NCBI RefSeq assembly: GCF_000003815.2
Contig: NC_049982.1
Coordinates: forward strand, 28,520,329-28,584,328
Source: Branchiostoma floridae
Taxonomy: Eukaryota > Chordata > Leptocardii > Amphioxiformes > Branchiostomatidae
DNA: 64,000 nucleotides
Reading direction: 5' to 3'
This document shows, in pieces, positions 1 through 7,275 of the stretch. The notes beneath the pieces were generated by a model, which was not told the origin of the DNA, did no database searches, and saw nothing but the letters and a program-made list of their open reading frames with translations. How positions within the stretch are numbered: position 1 is the first letter of the stretch; every line of letters begins with the position of its first letter. Both the position numbers and the translations under genes were made by a program.

Positions 1-69
1 GTGGAGTACGTCAAACAGGAGGCCAAGATCGTGTACCTACTGGAGTGTCTACAGAAGACTTCACCTCCG
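1..69 (+). CDS. DDX41: DDX41 exon, start of RecA2 domain (partial at window edge)
   Basis: Encodes [20 protein letters not shown] then SPP, the linker and first helix of the second RecA domain. The exon runs in from outside the window. It ends in phase 0 before a good donor (CCG|GTAAGT at 70). Confidence 0.93.
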
Positions 70-3000
70 GTAAGTGTGTGTTGTATGACTAGGTCTTGTT
101 TATTTGCTTGTTCAGAACATTGTAGTGTCTAGTGGGACATAGGTAGCAAGTTTCCTTGCTGTTTCAGTGGCAGGATATATTTTTACAGGTAGAGGTTGCT
201 AGCCCCGTTAGTATGCTCGAGGTACCTACTCAAACCATGGGACCATCATTTTTATGTCCCTTCCTAAAGAGGGATGCAGTCCCAACTGAAATGTCCGTCC
301 CATGATTCAACTGGGATTTTCTAGTTACCAACTCATTGAAACCAGGAACTCAACTGTGAGGCTGCTAACAGTTGAGCTACAGGGACATCCCCATGTCATT
401 ACTAGGTTTCCCAGATTGTAAAACTTGAATTAGGAAGTTCGGTCAAAGGTCCAAGAAATTATGTCCTGTCTTCAATTTTCTGTTGCCCTATGGGAGATAG
501 TGAGACAAATGCATTAGACCTGGATCTGAAAAAATGGTGAATAAAATATGAATTTTTTTCAAAAACAAAAAACTGTGTTTCACTGAGGTATGCGATCTTT
601 GATGTTTTGTTTCAGGTTTTAATCTTTGCTGAGAAGAAAGCAGATGTAGATGACATCCATGAGTACCTGCTACTGAAGGGAGTGGAGGCTGTGGCCATCC
701 ACGGGGGAAAAGGTAACTTTGCTTTCGGGGGTGAAGAAAATCACCTAGACGAAATGTCTTGTCATTTGTTCATGCCCCGATTGTCTTGATATTTAGTGGC
801 ACACTGGCCAGCAAGTTTGTAAGGACAGGGTTCTCCCCAGAGGATGGAATAATGGAGGCCCTCCACTATACTCCTAACCCAGCTCCACTATACTACTATT
901 GAAATTTAGTGTGTTTCTTCCCTATTTTCTTGGTTAGTTTTGAAAATTCACAGATTTTTGTGCCCAAGTTGCATCACTTTTCCAGTCTGCATTGCCTGCG
1001 AAAACTTGTGAATGGACGACGATCAAAACAATAGTCGTTTTGCCACTTCACAACAAAGGAATCACTATAATACATTATACTTGTAGTATTTGACACCCTC
1101 TGTTATGCAAAATGAACTCATTTTCATGAAAGCGCAGCGCGTTGGTTCGGGTTATTTTTGCTAGCCCCTCCACTATACTAAAAAATTCTGGGGAGAACCC
1201 TGCCTTACTGTTTCTGTAGCAGGGTATATTTTTACAGGGAGGGGTTGCTAGTTCTTTCCCCTTTAATGTGCTCGAGGCACCTCTTCAAACACACAACACC
1301 CATTTTACGTCTCTTCCAAAAGTTGAGTGCAGACCCAACTGAGATGCAGGGTCTCTAGATTTGAACCTGGGTCTCATGGTTACAAAATAGTTTGAACCAG
1401 GAGTTTAACTATGAGGCTGCGACCAGTTGAGCTACTGGAATATCCATGTCCAGTTGTGTATGAATTGTAACAATATTTCACTGACAGAAATTACACAGAA
1501 AACAAGCTTAAGTTATAGTGACTGAAGCCAAGTATACTTTTACCATCAAGAAATTTCAGGGGGAATGTCCAGATAGATTTTTTCTATAATGAAAGCTTCA
1601 GTATGTTAAGAATATCTTGTATAGTGTATTGTACTATATTGCACAGTGATATGAAATTATTAGTGGCAGGGAGGTACATAACAGTCCTTGAGCTTGAGTC
1701 ATTCTAGAGAATCTATAACATAATGTATCTCCTCTTTTGCAGACCAAGAAGAAAGAACCCGCGCTATCGAGGCTTTCCGAGAGGGAAAGAAGGACGTTCT
1801 AGTGGCGACTGATGTGGCGTCCAAGGGGCTGGACTTCCCCGATATCCAACATGTCATCAACTTTGACATGCCAGAGGACATCGAGAACTATGTGCACAGG
1901 TAGGCATGCACAGTACAGGAGAGCCACCTAGAGGAAATTTGTAAAATTGCAGCACATTGGTATTGGGCTACATGTACTCAGTGCTGCAGTACATGTACTC
2001 AGTGCTGCAACTCCAGACAACAAATTTATTAGACATGTCAGGGGACATTCAGAACTATGTCCACAGGTAGGCATGCACAGAAGAGCCACCTAGAGACGCT
2101 GTGTAAGACTGCAGCACACTGGGTGTAACAATGACTGTATTACCGACTACACTGTAGTATATGAGGTGTTTACTCAATATACATGTATGTGGCTGTGAAA
2201 AGGACCTTGGGAACCTTACTGTGCATGTGTCCTTTACATCTGTGTGTCAAGATTTTGACACAGGACATTTAGGAAAGCCACATTGCTACCACCTTCATCA
2301 ACAAGGCGTGTGATGAGTCCGTCCTGCTAACAAACAAATGTTTATTTGTTTGGTCCAGGATTGGTCGTACCGGCCGCTGTGGTAAGACCGGCATCGCTAC
2401 AACCTTCATCAACAAGGCGTGTGACGAGTCCGTCCTGCTGGAGTAACTACTAACAGTAACAAACAAATGTTTATTTGTGTGCTCCAGGATTGGTCGTACC
2501 GGCCGCTGCAGTAAGACCGGCATCGCTACCACCTTCATCAACAAGGCGTGTGACGAGTCCGTCCTGCTGGACCTGAAACACCTGTAATAACTACTAACAG
2601 TAACAAACAAATGTTTATTTGTTTACTCCAGGATTGGTCGTACTGGCTGCTGCGGTAAGACTGGCATCGCTACAACGTTCATCAACAAGGCGTGTGATGA
2701 GTCCGTTCTGCTGGACCTGAAACAGCTGTAGTAACTACTAACAGTAACAAACAAATGTTTATTTGTGTGCTCCAGGATTGGTCGTACTGGCCGCTGCGGT
2801 AAGACCGGCATCGCTACTACCTTCATCAACAAGGCATGTGATGAGTCTGTCCTGCTGGACCTGAAACACCTGTAGTAACTACTAACAGTAACAAACAAAT
2901 GTTTATTTGTGTGCTCCAGGATTGGTCGTACCGGCCGCTGTGGTAAGACCGGCATCGCTACCACCTTCATCAACAAGGCATGTGATGAGTCTGTCCTGCT

Positions 3001-3683
3001 GGACCTGAAACACCTGCTGCTGGAGGCCAAACAGAAGATCCCGCCTGTCCTGGAGACTCTGGAGTCTGAGAGTGAGAAGTACCTGGAACTCAGAGGTACG
3101 TGTCTGGGGTTCTTCTTGGAAGGAAAAAAATCTACTACACATGTATAAATGCGAGTATTGTTTCTGTGTTTAGGAGAAAATTAAGTGTCTATTCCGACAG
3201 CTAGTTGGAAGACCGAGGGTGATGCAGAATGCACCGTGCTGTATTTTATTTAAGTCTTACCAACTGGAGAAAACACATGTTTCGATGCCAAATCCACAAA
3301 CATAAATTGTAACAGCAGCAATTCCAACATCAAATCAGGTATTCAAATTTTTGACCTGTGCAGAGTATGTTTGAATTATTCGATGGAAGCCTGTGTGATA
3401 AAACTTCAAAGTCTGTGTAATACGGCTTTTTATCACCCGGTCCAGAACACCTGTATCAAATGTTCCATTTATGACATAGATAACCATTACAAATTGAAGT
3501 ACTTCCGGAGTCATTGATTTTTATTGTCTGATTTTTTCCACATTAGGAGAGAGAGGCTGTGCGTACTGTGGAGGTTTGGGCCATCGTATCACCGACTGTC
3601 CCAAACTGGAGGCCATGCAGAACAAGCAGGCCAGCAACATCGGGCGCAGGGACTACCTGGCACACAACGCAGCAGACTACTAA
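1..3683 (+). CDS. DDX41: DDX41 (Abstrakt) DEAD-box RNA helicase, 3' part of gene (spliced, partial)
   Basis: DDX41 is an ATP-dependent RNA helicase linked to splicing and nucleic-acid sensing. Joining 1-69, 616-712, 1743-1899, 2920-3095 and 3547-3683 gives 636 nt, an open frame of 211 residues ending in TAA. The product begins VEYVKQEAK and contains helicase motif IV (VLIFAEKK), motif V region ([12 protein letters not shown]), motif VI (HRIGRTGR) and a CCHC zinc knuckle ([14 protein letters not shown]), and ends in YLAHNAADY. This order and near-identical wording match the C-terminal third of animal DDX41 (human protein about 622 residues). Every junction has GT-AG borders and compatible phase (0, 1, 2, 1). 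The start codon, DEAD motif and first RecA domain lie left of the window. Motif VI reads [12 protein letters not shown]. The identification is firm. The unusual duplicated third intron is described separately. Confidence 0.96.
70..615 (+). other. DDX41 intron (first in window) carrying a SINE
   Basis: Bounded by GTAAGT and TTTCAG. Most of its left half is a tRNA-derived SINE in minus orientation (about 145-386). No coding potential was seen. Confidence 0.85.
145..386 (-). mobile_element. tRNA-derived SINE, copy 1
   Basis: Read on the minus strand, the right end starts GTCCCTGTAGCTCAACTG, a tRNA-like 5' head with a good Pol III A box (TAGCTCAACTG, complement of 369-379). A B-box-like GGTTTCAATG follows at about 334-343. 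A non-tRNA body follows and ends in GCTAGCAACCTCTACC and a T/A-rich tail. Two further copies in the window (about 810-1440 and 56717-56927) share both head and body, which establishes this as a repeat family. The family name is not known to me. Confidence 0.75.
616..712 (+). CDS. DDX41: DDX41 exon with helicase motif IV
   Basis: 97 nt, phase 0 in and phase 1 out, between TTGTTTCAG and GTAACT. Encodes [20 protein letters not shown] and continues to AVAIHGGK. This is the first strand and helix of RecA2; VLIFAEKK is motif IV of DDX41. The final G is completed by AC of the next exon to give Asp. Confidence 0.95.
810..1440 (-). mobile_element. tRNA-derived SINE, copy 2, split by a nested element
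   Basis: Sequence at 810-818 (AGCAAGTTT) and from 1203 onward (CCTTACTGTTTC, then TATATTTTTACAGG and GGTTGCTAG) matches uninterrupted SINE copy 1. The 826-1202 segment is absent from copy 1. On the minus strand the tRNA-like head is at about 1388-1440, with a B box GGTTCAAACTA (1388-1398) and an A-box equivalent at about 1423-1433. Same orientation as the other two copies. Confidence 0.68.
826..1202. mobile_element. Nested TIR element (377 bp) inside SINE copy 2
   Basis: Perfect 16-bp terminal inverted repeats, CAGGGTTCTCCCCAGA at 826-841 and its reverse complement at 1187-1202. The motif CTCCACTATACT occurs three times inside (near both ends). CAGGG termini recall hAT-type elements, but I do not see an 8-bp target duplication. 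The flanks instead extend the inverted repeat (GTAAGG at 819-824, CCTTAC at 1203-1208). No transposase ORF is present, so it is non-autonomous. Confidence 0.6.
1743..1899 (+). CDS. DDX41: DDX41 exon with motifs Va/V ([11 protein letters not shown])
   Basis: 157 nt, phase 1 in and phase 2 out. Encodes [20 protein letters not shown], then [20 protein letters not shown] and [23 protein letters not shown] is the RNA/ATP-coupling motif V of DEAD-box helicases. It ends AG|GTAGGC; the split Arg codon is completed by G of the next exon to give the HRIGRTGR motif VI. Confidence 0.95.
2032..2110 (+). pseudogene. Decayed duplicate of the DDX41 motif-V exon 3' end plus donor
   Basis: Matches 1865-1945: GACATG(C/T)CA, then GACAT(C/T)(G/C)AGAACTATGT, CCACAG|GTAGGCATGCACAG and GAGCCACCTAGAG. 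It would encode [11 protein letters not shown] in the correct phase and keeps a GT donor at 2067-2068. An upstream CTCCAG at 2011-2016 could act as an acceptor, giving a possible 50-nt exon, but no functional use is evident. The offset from the true exon end is about 167 bp. Confidence 0.7.
2282..2328 (+). pseudogene. Partial exon copy 0
   Basis: Carries only the middle of the exon (ATTGCTACCACCTTCATCAA to GTCCTGCT) and joins directly to AACAAACAAATG. It lacks both the acceptor and the motif VI codons, so it is a 5'-truncated unit at the array edge. Confidence 0.7.
2359..2446 (+). pseudogene. Motif VI pseudo-exon copy 1 (ends in stop)
   Basis: After a GGTCCAG acceptor it reads, in the true DDX41 phase, [20 protein letters not shown], then ACDESVLLE and TAA (2444-2446). 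It is shorter than the other copies by 15 bp, which explains the 129-bp spacing. Confidence 0.7.
2488..2587 (+). pseudogene. Motif VI pseudo-exon copy 2 (ends in stop)
   Basis: Reads [12 protein letters not shown], then the same text as the true exon to LLDLKHL and TAA (2585-2587). It has one amino-acid change (Gly to Ser, GGT to AGT); its other differences from the true exon are silent. The acceptor is GTGCTCCAG. Confidence 0.72.
2632..2731 (+). pseudogene. Motif VI pseudo-exon copy 3 (ends in stop)
   Basis: Reads [12 protein letters not shown], then LLDLKQL and TAG (2729-2731). Two amino-acid changes: Arg to Cys just after the RIGRTG core, and His to Gln. About eight silent changes. The acceptor is TTTACTCCAG. 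Confidence 0.72.
2776..2875 (+). pseudogene. Motif VI pseudo-exon copy 4 (ends in stop)
   Basis: Encodes exactly the same peptide as the true exon through LLDLKHL and then TAG (2873-2875). Only about three silent differences are present. The acceptor GTGCTCCAG and TACTAAC branch site are the same as those of the true exon. Confidence 0.75.
2880..2919 (+). promoter_or_regulatory. Branch site and 3' splice site of the motif VI exon
   Basis: TACTAAC at 2880-2886, identical to the optimal branch-site consensus, lies about 34 nt before the AG at 2918-2919. The pyrimidine tract is poor. The same module recurs in each upstream repeat unit. Confidence 0.65.
2920..3095 (+). CDS. DDX41: DDX41 exon with motif VI (functional copy)
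   Basis: 176 nt, phase 2 in and phase 1 out, ending AGAG|GTACGTG. Encodes (R)[19 protein letters not shown], then [20 protein letters not shown] and [26 protein letters not shown] is the arginine-finger motif VI. The exon body also contains a donor-like GGTAAGAC just after the RIGRTGRC codons, present in all array copies except copy 2, where it reads AGTAAGAC. It is the only copy that runs on past KHL into the rest of the RecA2 C-terminal helix. Confidence 0.95.
3096..3546 (+). other. DDX41 last intron
   Basis: Bounded by GTACGT and CACATTAG. No repeat or coding signal seen. Confidence 0.85.
3547..3683 (+). CDS. DDX41: DDX41 terminal coding exon, CCHC zinc knuckle
   Basis: Encodes [18 protein letters not shown] (C-x2-C-x4-H-x4-C, the DDX41 zinc knuckle), then [20 protein letters not shown] and AHNAADY, with TAA at 3681-3683. 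This tail distinguishes DDX41 from other DEAD-box helicases. The spacing of the knuckle cysteines and histidine is intact. Confidence 0.95.
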
Positions 3684-3744
3684 AACTACTGTGTACATTA
3701 TGTTAGCAGGATGGAATACCTATGCTGTTTCTCCTCATACACAA

Positions 3745-4130
3745 TTACAGTTAGCATCTGTATCTGTATAGAGCAGTATTAAATGCCCTTGAAAAAGCAT
3801 AACAAAAAAAATAATTATCACCAGCTTCTGTATCTGTATACCTGGTACAATCACCCCTCAGCATCTGTATCGGTATCTGAATAGCCAGTGTAAAAGCTCC
3901 TTGACGTAACACACCAGCTTCTGTATCTGTATCTATATAGCCGTTATGAAAAAGTCATTTGCCGTAACACTTTGTTATCTGTAAAATAACTGGCTTCTAG
4001 ATCTGTAAAGTAGGTCTAACCGCCCTTCAGTGTAACATACTGGCATCTGTATTTGTATTTATTGAAAATGACTACGAATCCTGTTTGATCACCCATCAGC
4101 ATAACATACCAGCTTCTGTATCTGTATAGC
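3745..4130 (+). repeat. Degenerate tandem repeat in DDX41 3' UTR
   Basis: Short blocks of CTTCTGTATCTGTAT or CATCTGTATCTGTAT, separated by 40-80 bp of related sequence often including GTAACACACC or CATAACATACC. An old, diverged minisatellite-like array. Confidence 0.6.
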
Positions 4131-4371
4131 CTGTTCCCCCACTTAACTTTCGTGGGAACAATAGCAAACTACAAGTGAAGCCAAACTTACTATTGAAGAA
4201 CACAATGTTGTATTGAAATGGTTGTTGTTGATGATAAGTCATTACAAGAGCTTGAAGGAAAAAAAAAAGAAGAAATCCTAAAATTGTCAATACCACAACT
4301 GTCTTGTAACGTATAATGTAGGTACCAAATGCCATCCATTGTATTGGATGGAATTTTCTTCCTGAAGATTT

Positions 4372-4377
4372 AATAAA
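4372..4377 (+). terminator. Candidate poly(A) signal of DDX41
   Basis: AATAAA followed by a GT/T-rich stretch (GGTTTGTTAGATATTATTGG) within 30 nt. It lies about 690 nt after the stop codon. Confidence 0.5.
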
Positions 4378-4574
4378 GGTTTGTTAGATATTATTGGAAT
4401 ATTTTATTGCACATGTTTCATCTTTAATTCATCATTTTGTCTTAGATAAATGCCTTTGTCATGTATTCAAATTAAGTACGGTGTACATTTAATGTACAAT
4501 ATAGAAGTTTTACACAAGACTGAAAGGGTTACCAACAAAAGGATACCTAAAGAAACTGCTGTTCCACTTTACTC

Positions 4575-5436
4575 TAATAGGGGGCGCTGTGCAACCATAC
4601 AGCTTTTGAAGCTCAACCAGTTTTTATGGCAATAACAGTTGTGTAGATGTTGATAAATACAGTTTTAAGACAGTGGTGTATTTAATGTTTTCTTGATGTC
4701 AATTACGTTGAAGAGGCTGAAGGGATCACTTTGATAAATGAATGGAAATGCATCATATTGTGATAGATTTTGTACAACACTGTATTCCACAGAAATAAAC
4801 ATTGACTCAGAATGGTGTGTTTGTGAAGTTGAGAAATTGCTTAACATATTTTAGTCCTTAGGCCATGTTGATTTGATTATATGGATGACATCCTCTGCAA
4901 ACCCCCAAACTGGCGAGTATGAATTTTAAAAATATGGCCAAAACGATAATTACCCTCATTATCTTAATAATGAGGGTAATTATCATTTTGGCCATATTTT
5001 AGAATTCAAGTCGTCAGAAAGGTTGAACAAATGACTGAACACTAAGAGTATGTTATACCAAACAAGATATTCTTGTCCTTTCACATCTTTTTTCATTTAC
5101 CTTGGAATTGACATTGGCATTCTTTGACATTAATATACAGGTCCCGATATTATTGTTGCAATCTACGGTGCATATTTGCTCCGTTTGCAGATGCTTTGTA
5201 TTATCAGGTTGAAAATCTTTCTTTTGGAAACGTAAAAAAAATGTCCGCATGGATGTCATCCATATAATCAAATCAACATGGCCTTATATGTAACATTCTA
5301 TGAGCATGGTATAATGATACATGTAGCAAAGGGCAGCATAGATCTGCAGCTTTGTGGAGCCAAGTTTTTCAGGAACTACCCAAAATCAACAATACTGCAA
5401 TACCGTTTGGTGATAATAGGGGGCGCTGTGCAACCA
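4575..5436 (+). repeat. 23-bp direct repeat pair with CTCF-like core
   Basis: The 23-mer at 4575-4597 recurs exactly at 5414-5436, both on the + strand. It includes TAATAGGGGGCGCTGTGC, whose AGGGGGCGCT core resembles the CTCF motif. The pair brackets the MITE at 4861-5283. The copies may be paired sites or remnants of an older composite repeat. Confidence 0.5.
4861..5283. mobile_element. PIF/Harbinger-like MITE, 423 bp
   Basis: Perfect 33-bp terminal inverted repeats (4861-4893 and 5251-5283, beginning GGCCATGTTGATTTGATT) flanked by a TTA target duplication (4858-4860, 5284-5286). The TTA duplication with GG-starting TIRs points to the PIF/Harbinger superfamily. It contains a second, internal hairpin of about 70 bp (4927-4996) with arms including ATAATTACCCTCATTAT. 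There is no transposase. Confidence 0.85.
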
Positions 5437-5902
5437 CGTGAACATAGACTCCCGTCCTTGATATAATACATGTACTGAGATTTACCAATTCAAGCTAATG
5501 TATATAGATCAAATCAAAGGTGTTACTTGGTACATTGCCTTCTTAGATAGCCAGAATAAGGAAACTAGCCCTCGCATATATTATCCTATATCATCATATT
5601 TCCCTTGAAGAATTAATATCTCCATGAAAATGTAGGCAGTTTTATGTACATTTGTATATCTATGTATTACGTAGACATGTTTCCAAATCCTTGTGATCAG
5701 CAATAGGCCCAAGACCCAAGCTAAGAATCGCCAGATGGACTGTGATGATATTTGGGATGTGGGTAGGTCTTTGCAAAACAAAGGTCAAAGACGATTTGGG
5801 CCCCTGGCGGCTTTCCTTGGCACTGCAACAGAATTTCCAGTTTCTCTATGTCTGTTGTCCTCCATGGACTTCCTTGGGGTTTGATATTTTGAAAGCAGAT
5901 AA

Positions 5903-6116
5903 TTTTGGTAGTAAGGAAAAAACAAATAGAAAGGAAAAGGTGATATAGATTTGGCCCCCCTAGTCTTGTTTTAAATAGAATGCATTTTTAAGGCAACCCT
6001 TAACAGAAATTTTGGTAGTAAAGAAAAAGCAAATATTAAGGAAAAAGTGATATAGATTTGGGTCCCCTAGTCCTGTTTCAAATGAAACACTTTTAAGGCA
6101 ACCCTTAACAGAAATA
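5903..6116 (+). repeat. Tandem duplication, two copies of 107 bp
   Basis: TTTTGGTAGTAA(G/A)GAAAAA starts at 5903 and again at 6010. Both copies contain GTGATATAGATTTGG and end in AAGGCAACCCTTAACAGAAA. Confidence 0.8.
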
Positions 6117-6710
6117 CACTGGTAACTAGCATGATCAGTCTTTTAATATGTATAGTTCTAACCCTATTTCAACTTGCCTTTTAGACATTGCACTCGAATC
6201 TGCAATATTTATCCATTATGATATTTATGCTACACGTCTTATTGTATTGTTTATGTTATAATTGTACAATATGTTCTTGTGAGTAGCAATAAGGTGCGAT
6301 ACTCGATGTAAACAAGCCTGATAATTCGGCTTTCAAGCCGCAAGTTGGTTGTCAAATAATAAACCATTCTCTCTCTGGTAACGCAATACTCTGAATAGCG
6401 AGTTTTCACTTCTATCTTTTCTTGCTGCAGTTCTTTCCTGTTTCTTGATGGTCTATCCATTCATCCAATTGCTACACTCAGCATTTTATTCCTTTCCTTT
6501 TCTTTCTCTCACTCACACTCTTTCACTAACCACACCAATGAAACAACAGCCACGTATATTTTATGTTCATACAAAAGTGAATTTTAATTTTTCTCTTCAC
6601 ATTGCCATACATATTCTGTGGTATTTTCTCACTACCACAGCTACAAGTATAGTCACTTATTACACACACTAACATTTGTCCTCACAGTCTATGTACATAT
6701 AATCACTCTC

Positions 6711-7275
6711 TTCATCAAAGGAGGGGCATTTACTTTGATTGACAGCTGTCCATATCCATCTTCAGTTGTTACTCAATTCTTTTTAAAAAGATGTAACAAA
6801 AATATTGTAGACTAAAACATTGCCCTACTCAAAAGTGAAACAAAAATAAATCTATTTTTATGAGAAAGAGTTTACTTCAAGTTATATTGCAATTTGTCCA
6901 TGTACTTGCCCTCTTTCAAAACTCGGAAAAGCCGTACTGTATTTGAAGTTCCCAATACACCATCGACTGTGCCGTGGTTAAGAGGGAAAATCTTCGCAAT
7001 CTGGCTGATAATTGTAACAAAAGGATGGTTCGCTGTTGTCTTTCATAGAAAGGCAGACAATATATTTATCTCTCATCCTTTTTGAAACAGAAATATATAT
7101 AAGAAGTCCACATTTTGCTAATTCAAAAGTGGACTGTAAAAAAGAGGAGTCTTTCAATCATCTTCAGATATTACAATCTTAGAAAAAAACTTAAAATGAT
7201 CACTGTACTAATAACATACGATTTGACATGATAAAGACAGCTGTCAATCATAAAAACTCCCTCCTTCAATAATGT
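6711..7275. repeat. Inverted repeat pair, arms about 40 bp, 565-bp span
   Basis: The 15-mer TGATTGACAGCTGTC at 6736-6750 is found inverted at 7236-7250. The adjoining outer 25 bp (AAGGAGGGG-type sequence) also match in inverted orientation with mismatches. It could be an old fold-back element. The arm contains the PBX/PREP consensus TGATTGACAG. Confidence 0.5.

Larger units (their letters stand above)
713..1742 (+). other. DDX41 intron (second in window), repeat-filled
   Basis: Bounded by GTAACT and TTTTGCAG. It contains a second SINE copy interrupted by a TIR element. The remainder (about 1441-1742) is AT-rich with no feature I can name. Confidence 0.85.
1900..2919 (+). other. DDX41 intron built largely of duplicated splice junctions
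   Basis: The intron between the motif V exon and the motif VI exon. It begins with GTAGGC. At 2032-2110 it repeats the end of the previous exon with its donor. From 2282 to 2919 it consists of one partial and four near-full copies of the downstream exon start, each preceded by its own branch site and acceptor. Only the last acceptor (2918-2919) leads into an exon that continues to a normal donor. Confidence 0.85.
2282..2919 (+). repeat. Tandem array of exon-start units, period about 144 bp
   Basis: Candidate exon starts occur at 2359, 2488, 2632, 2776 and 2920 (intervals 129, 144, 144, 144), with a partial unit at 2282-2328. Each full unit contains a TACTAAC branch-site consensus (for example 2880-2886), the string AACAAACAAATGTTTATTTG, a (T)GCTCCAG-like acceptor and the exon text beginning G ATT GGT CGT AC(C/T) GGC. 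The last unit is the functional DDX41 exon. Coding-phase differences among units are overwhelmingly synonymous. Confidence 0.92.
3684..4395 (+). other. DDX41 3' untranslated region (inferred extent)
   Basis: Follows the stop codon. It contains a degenerate repeat, CCAGC(T/A)TCTGTATCTGTAT, recurring about seven times between 3745 and 4130. An AATAAA at 4372-4377 is followed by GT-rich sequence, the best poly(A) site seen. An earlier ATTAAA at about 3778 is an alternative. The end point is inferred. Confidence 0.55.

Noticed and set aside
1699-1881. Minus ORF over the DDX41 motif V exon
   Set aside because: Antisense of a confirmed exon.
2269-3142. Minus-strand ORFs across the DDX41 array, including a repeated peptide
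   Set aside because: Antisense shadows of the tandem exon copies; the peptide repeat simply mirrors the 144-bp DNA repeat.
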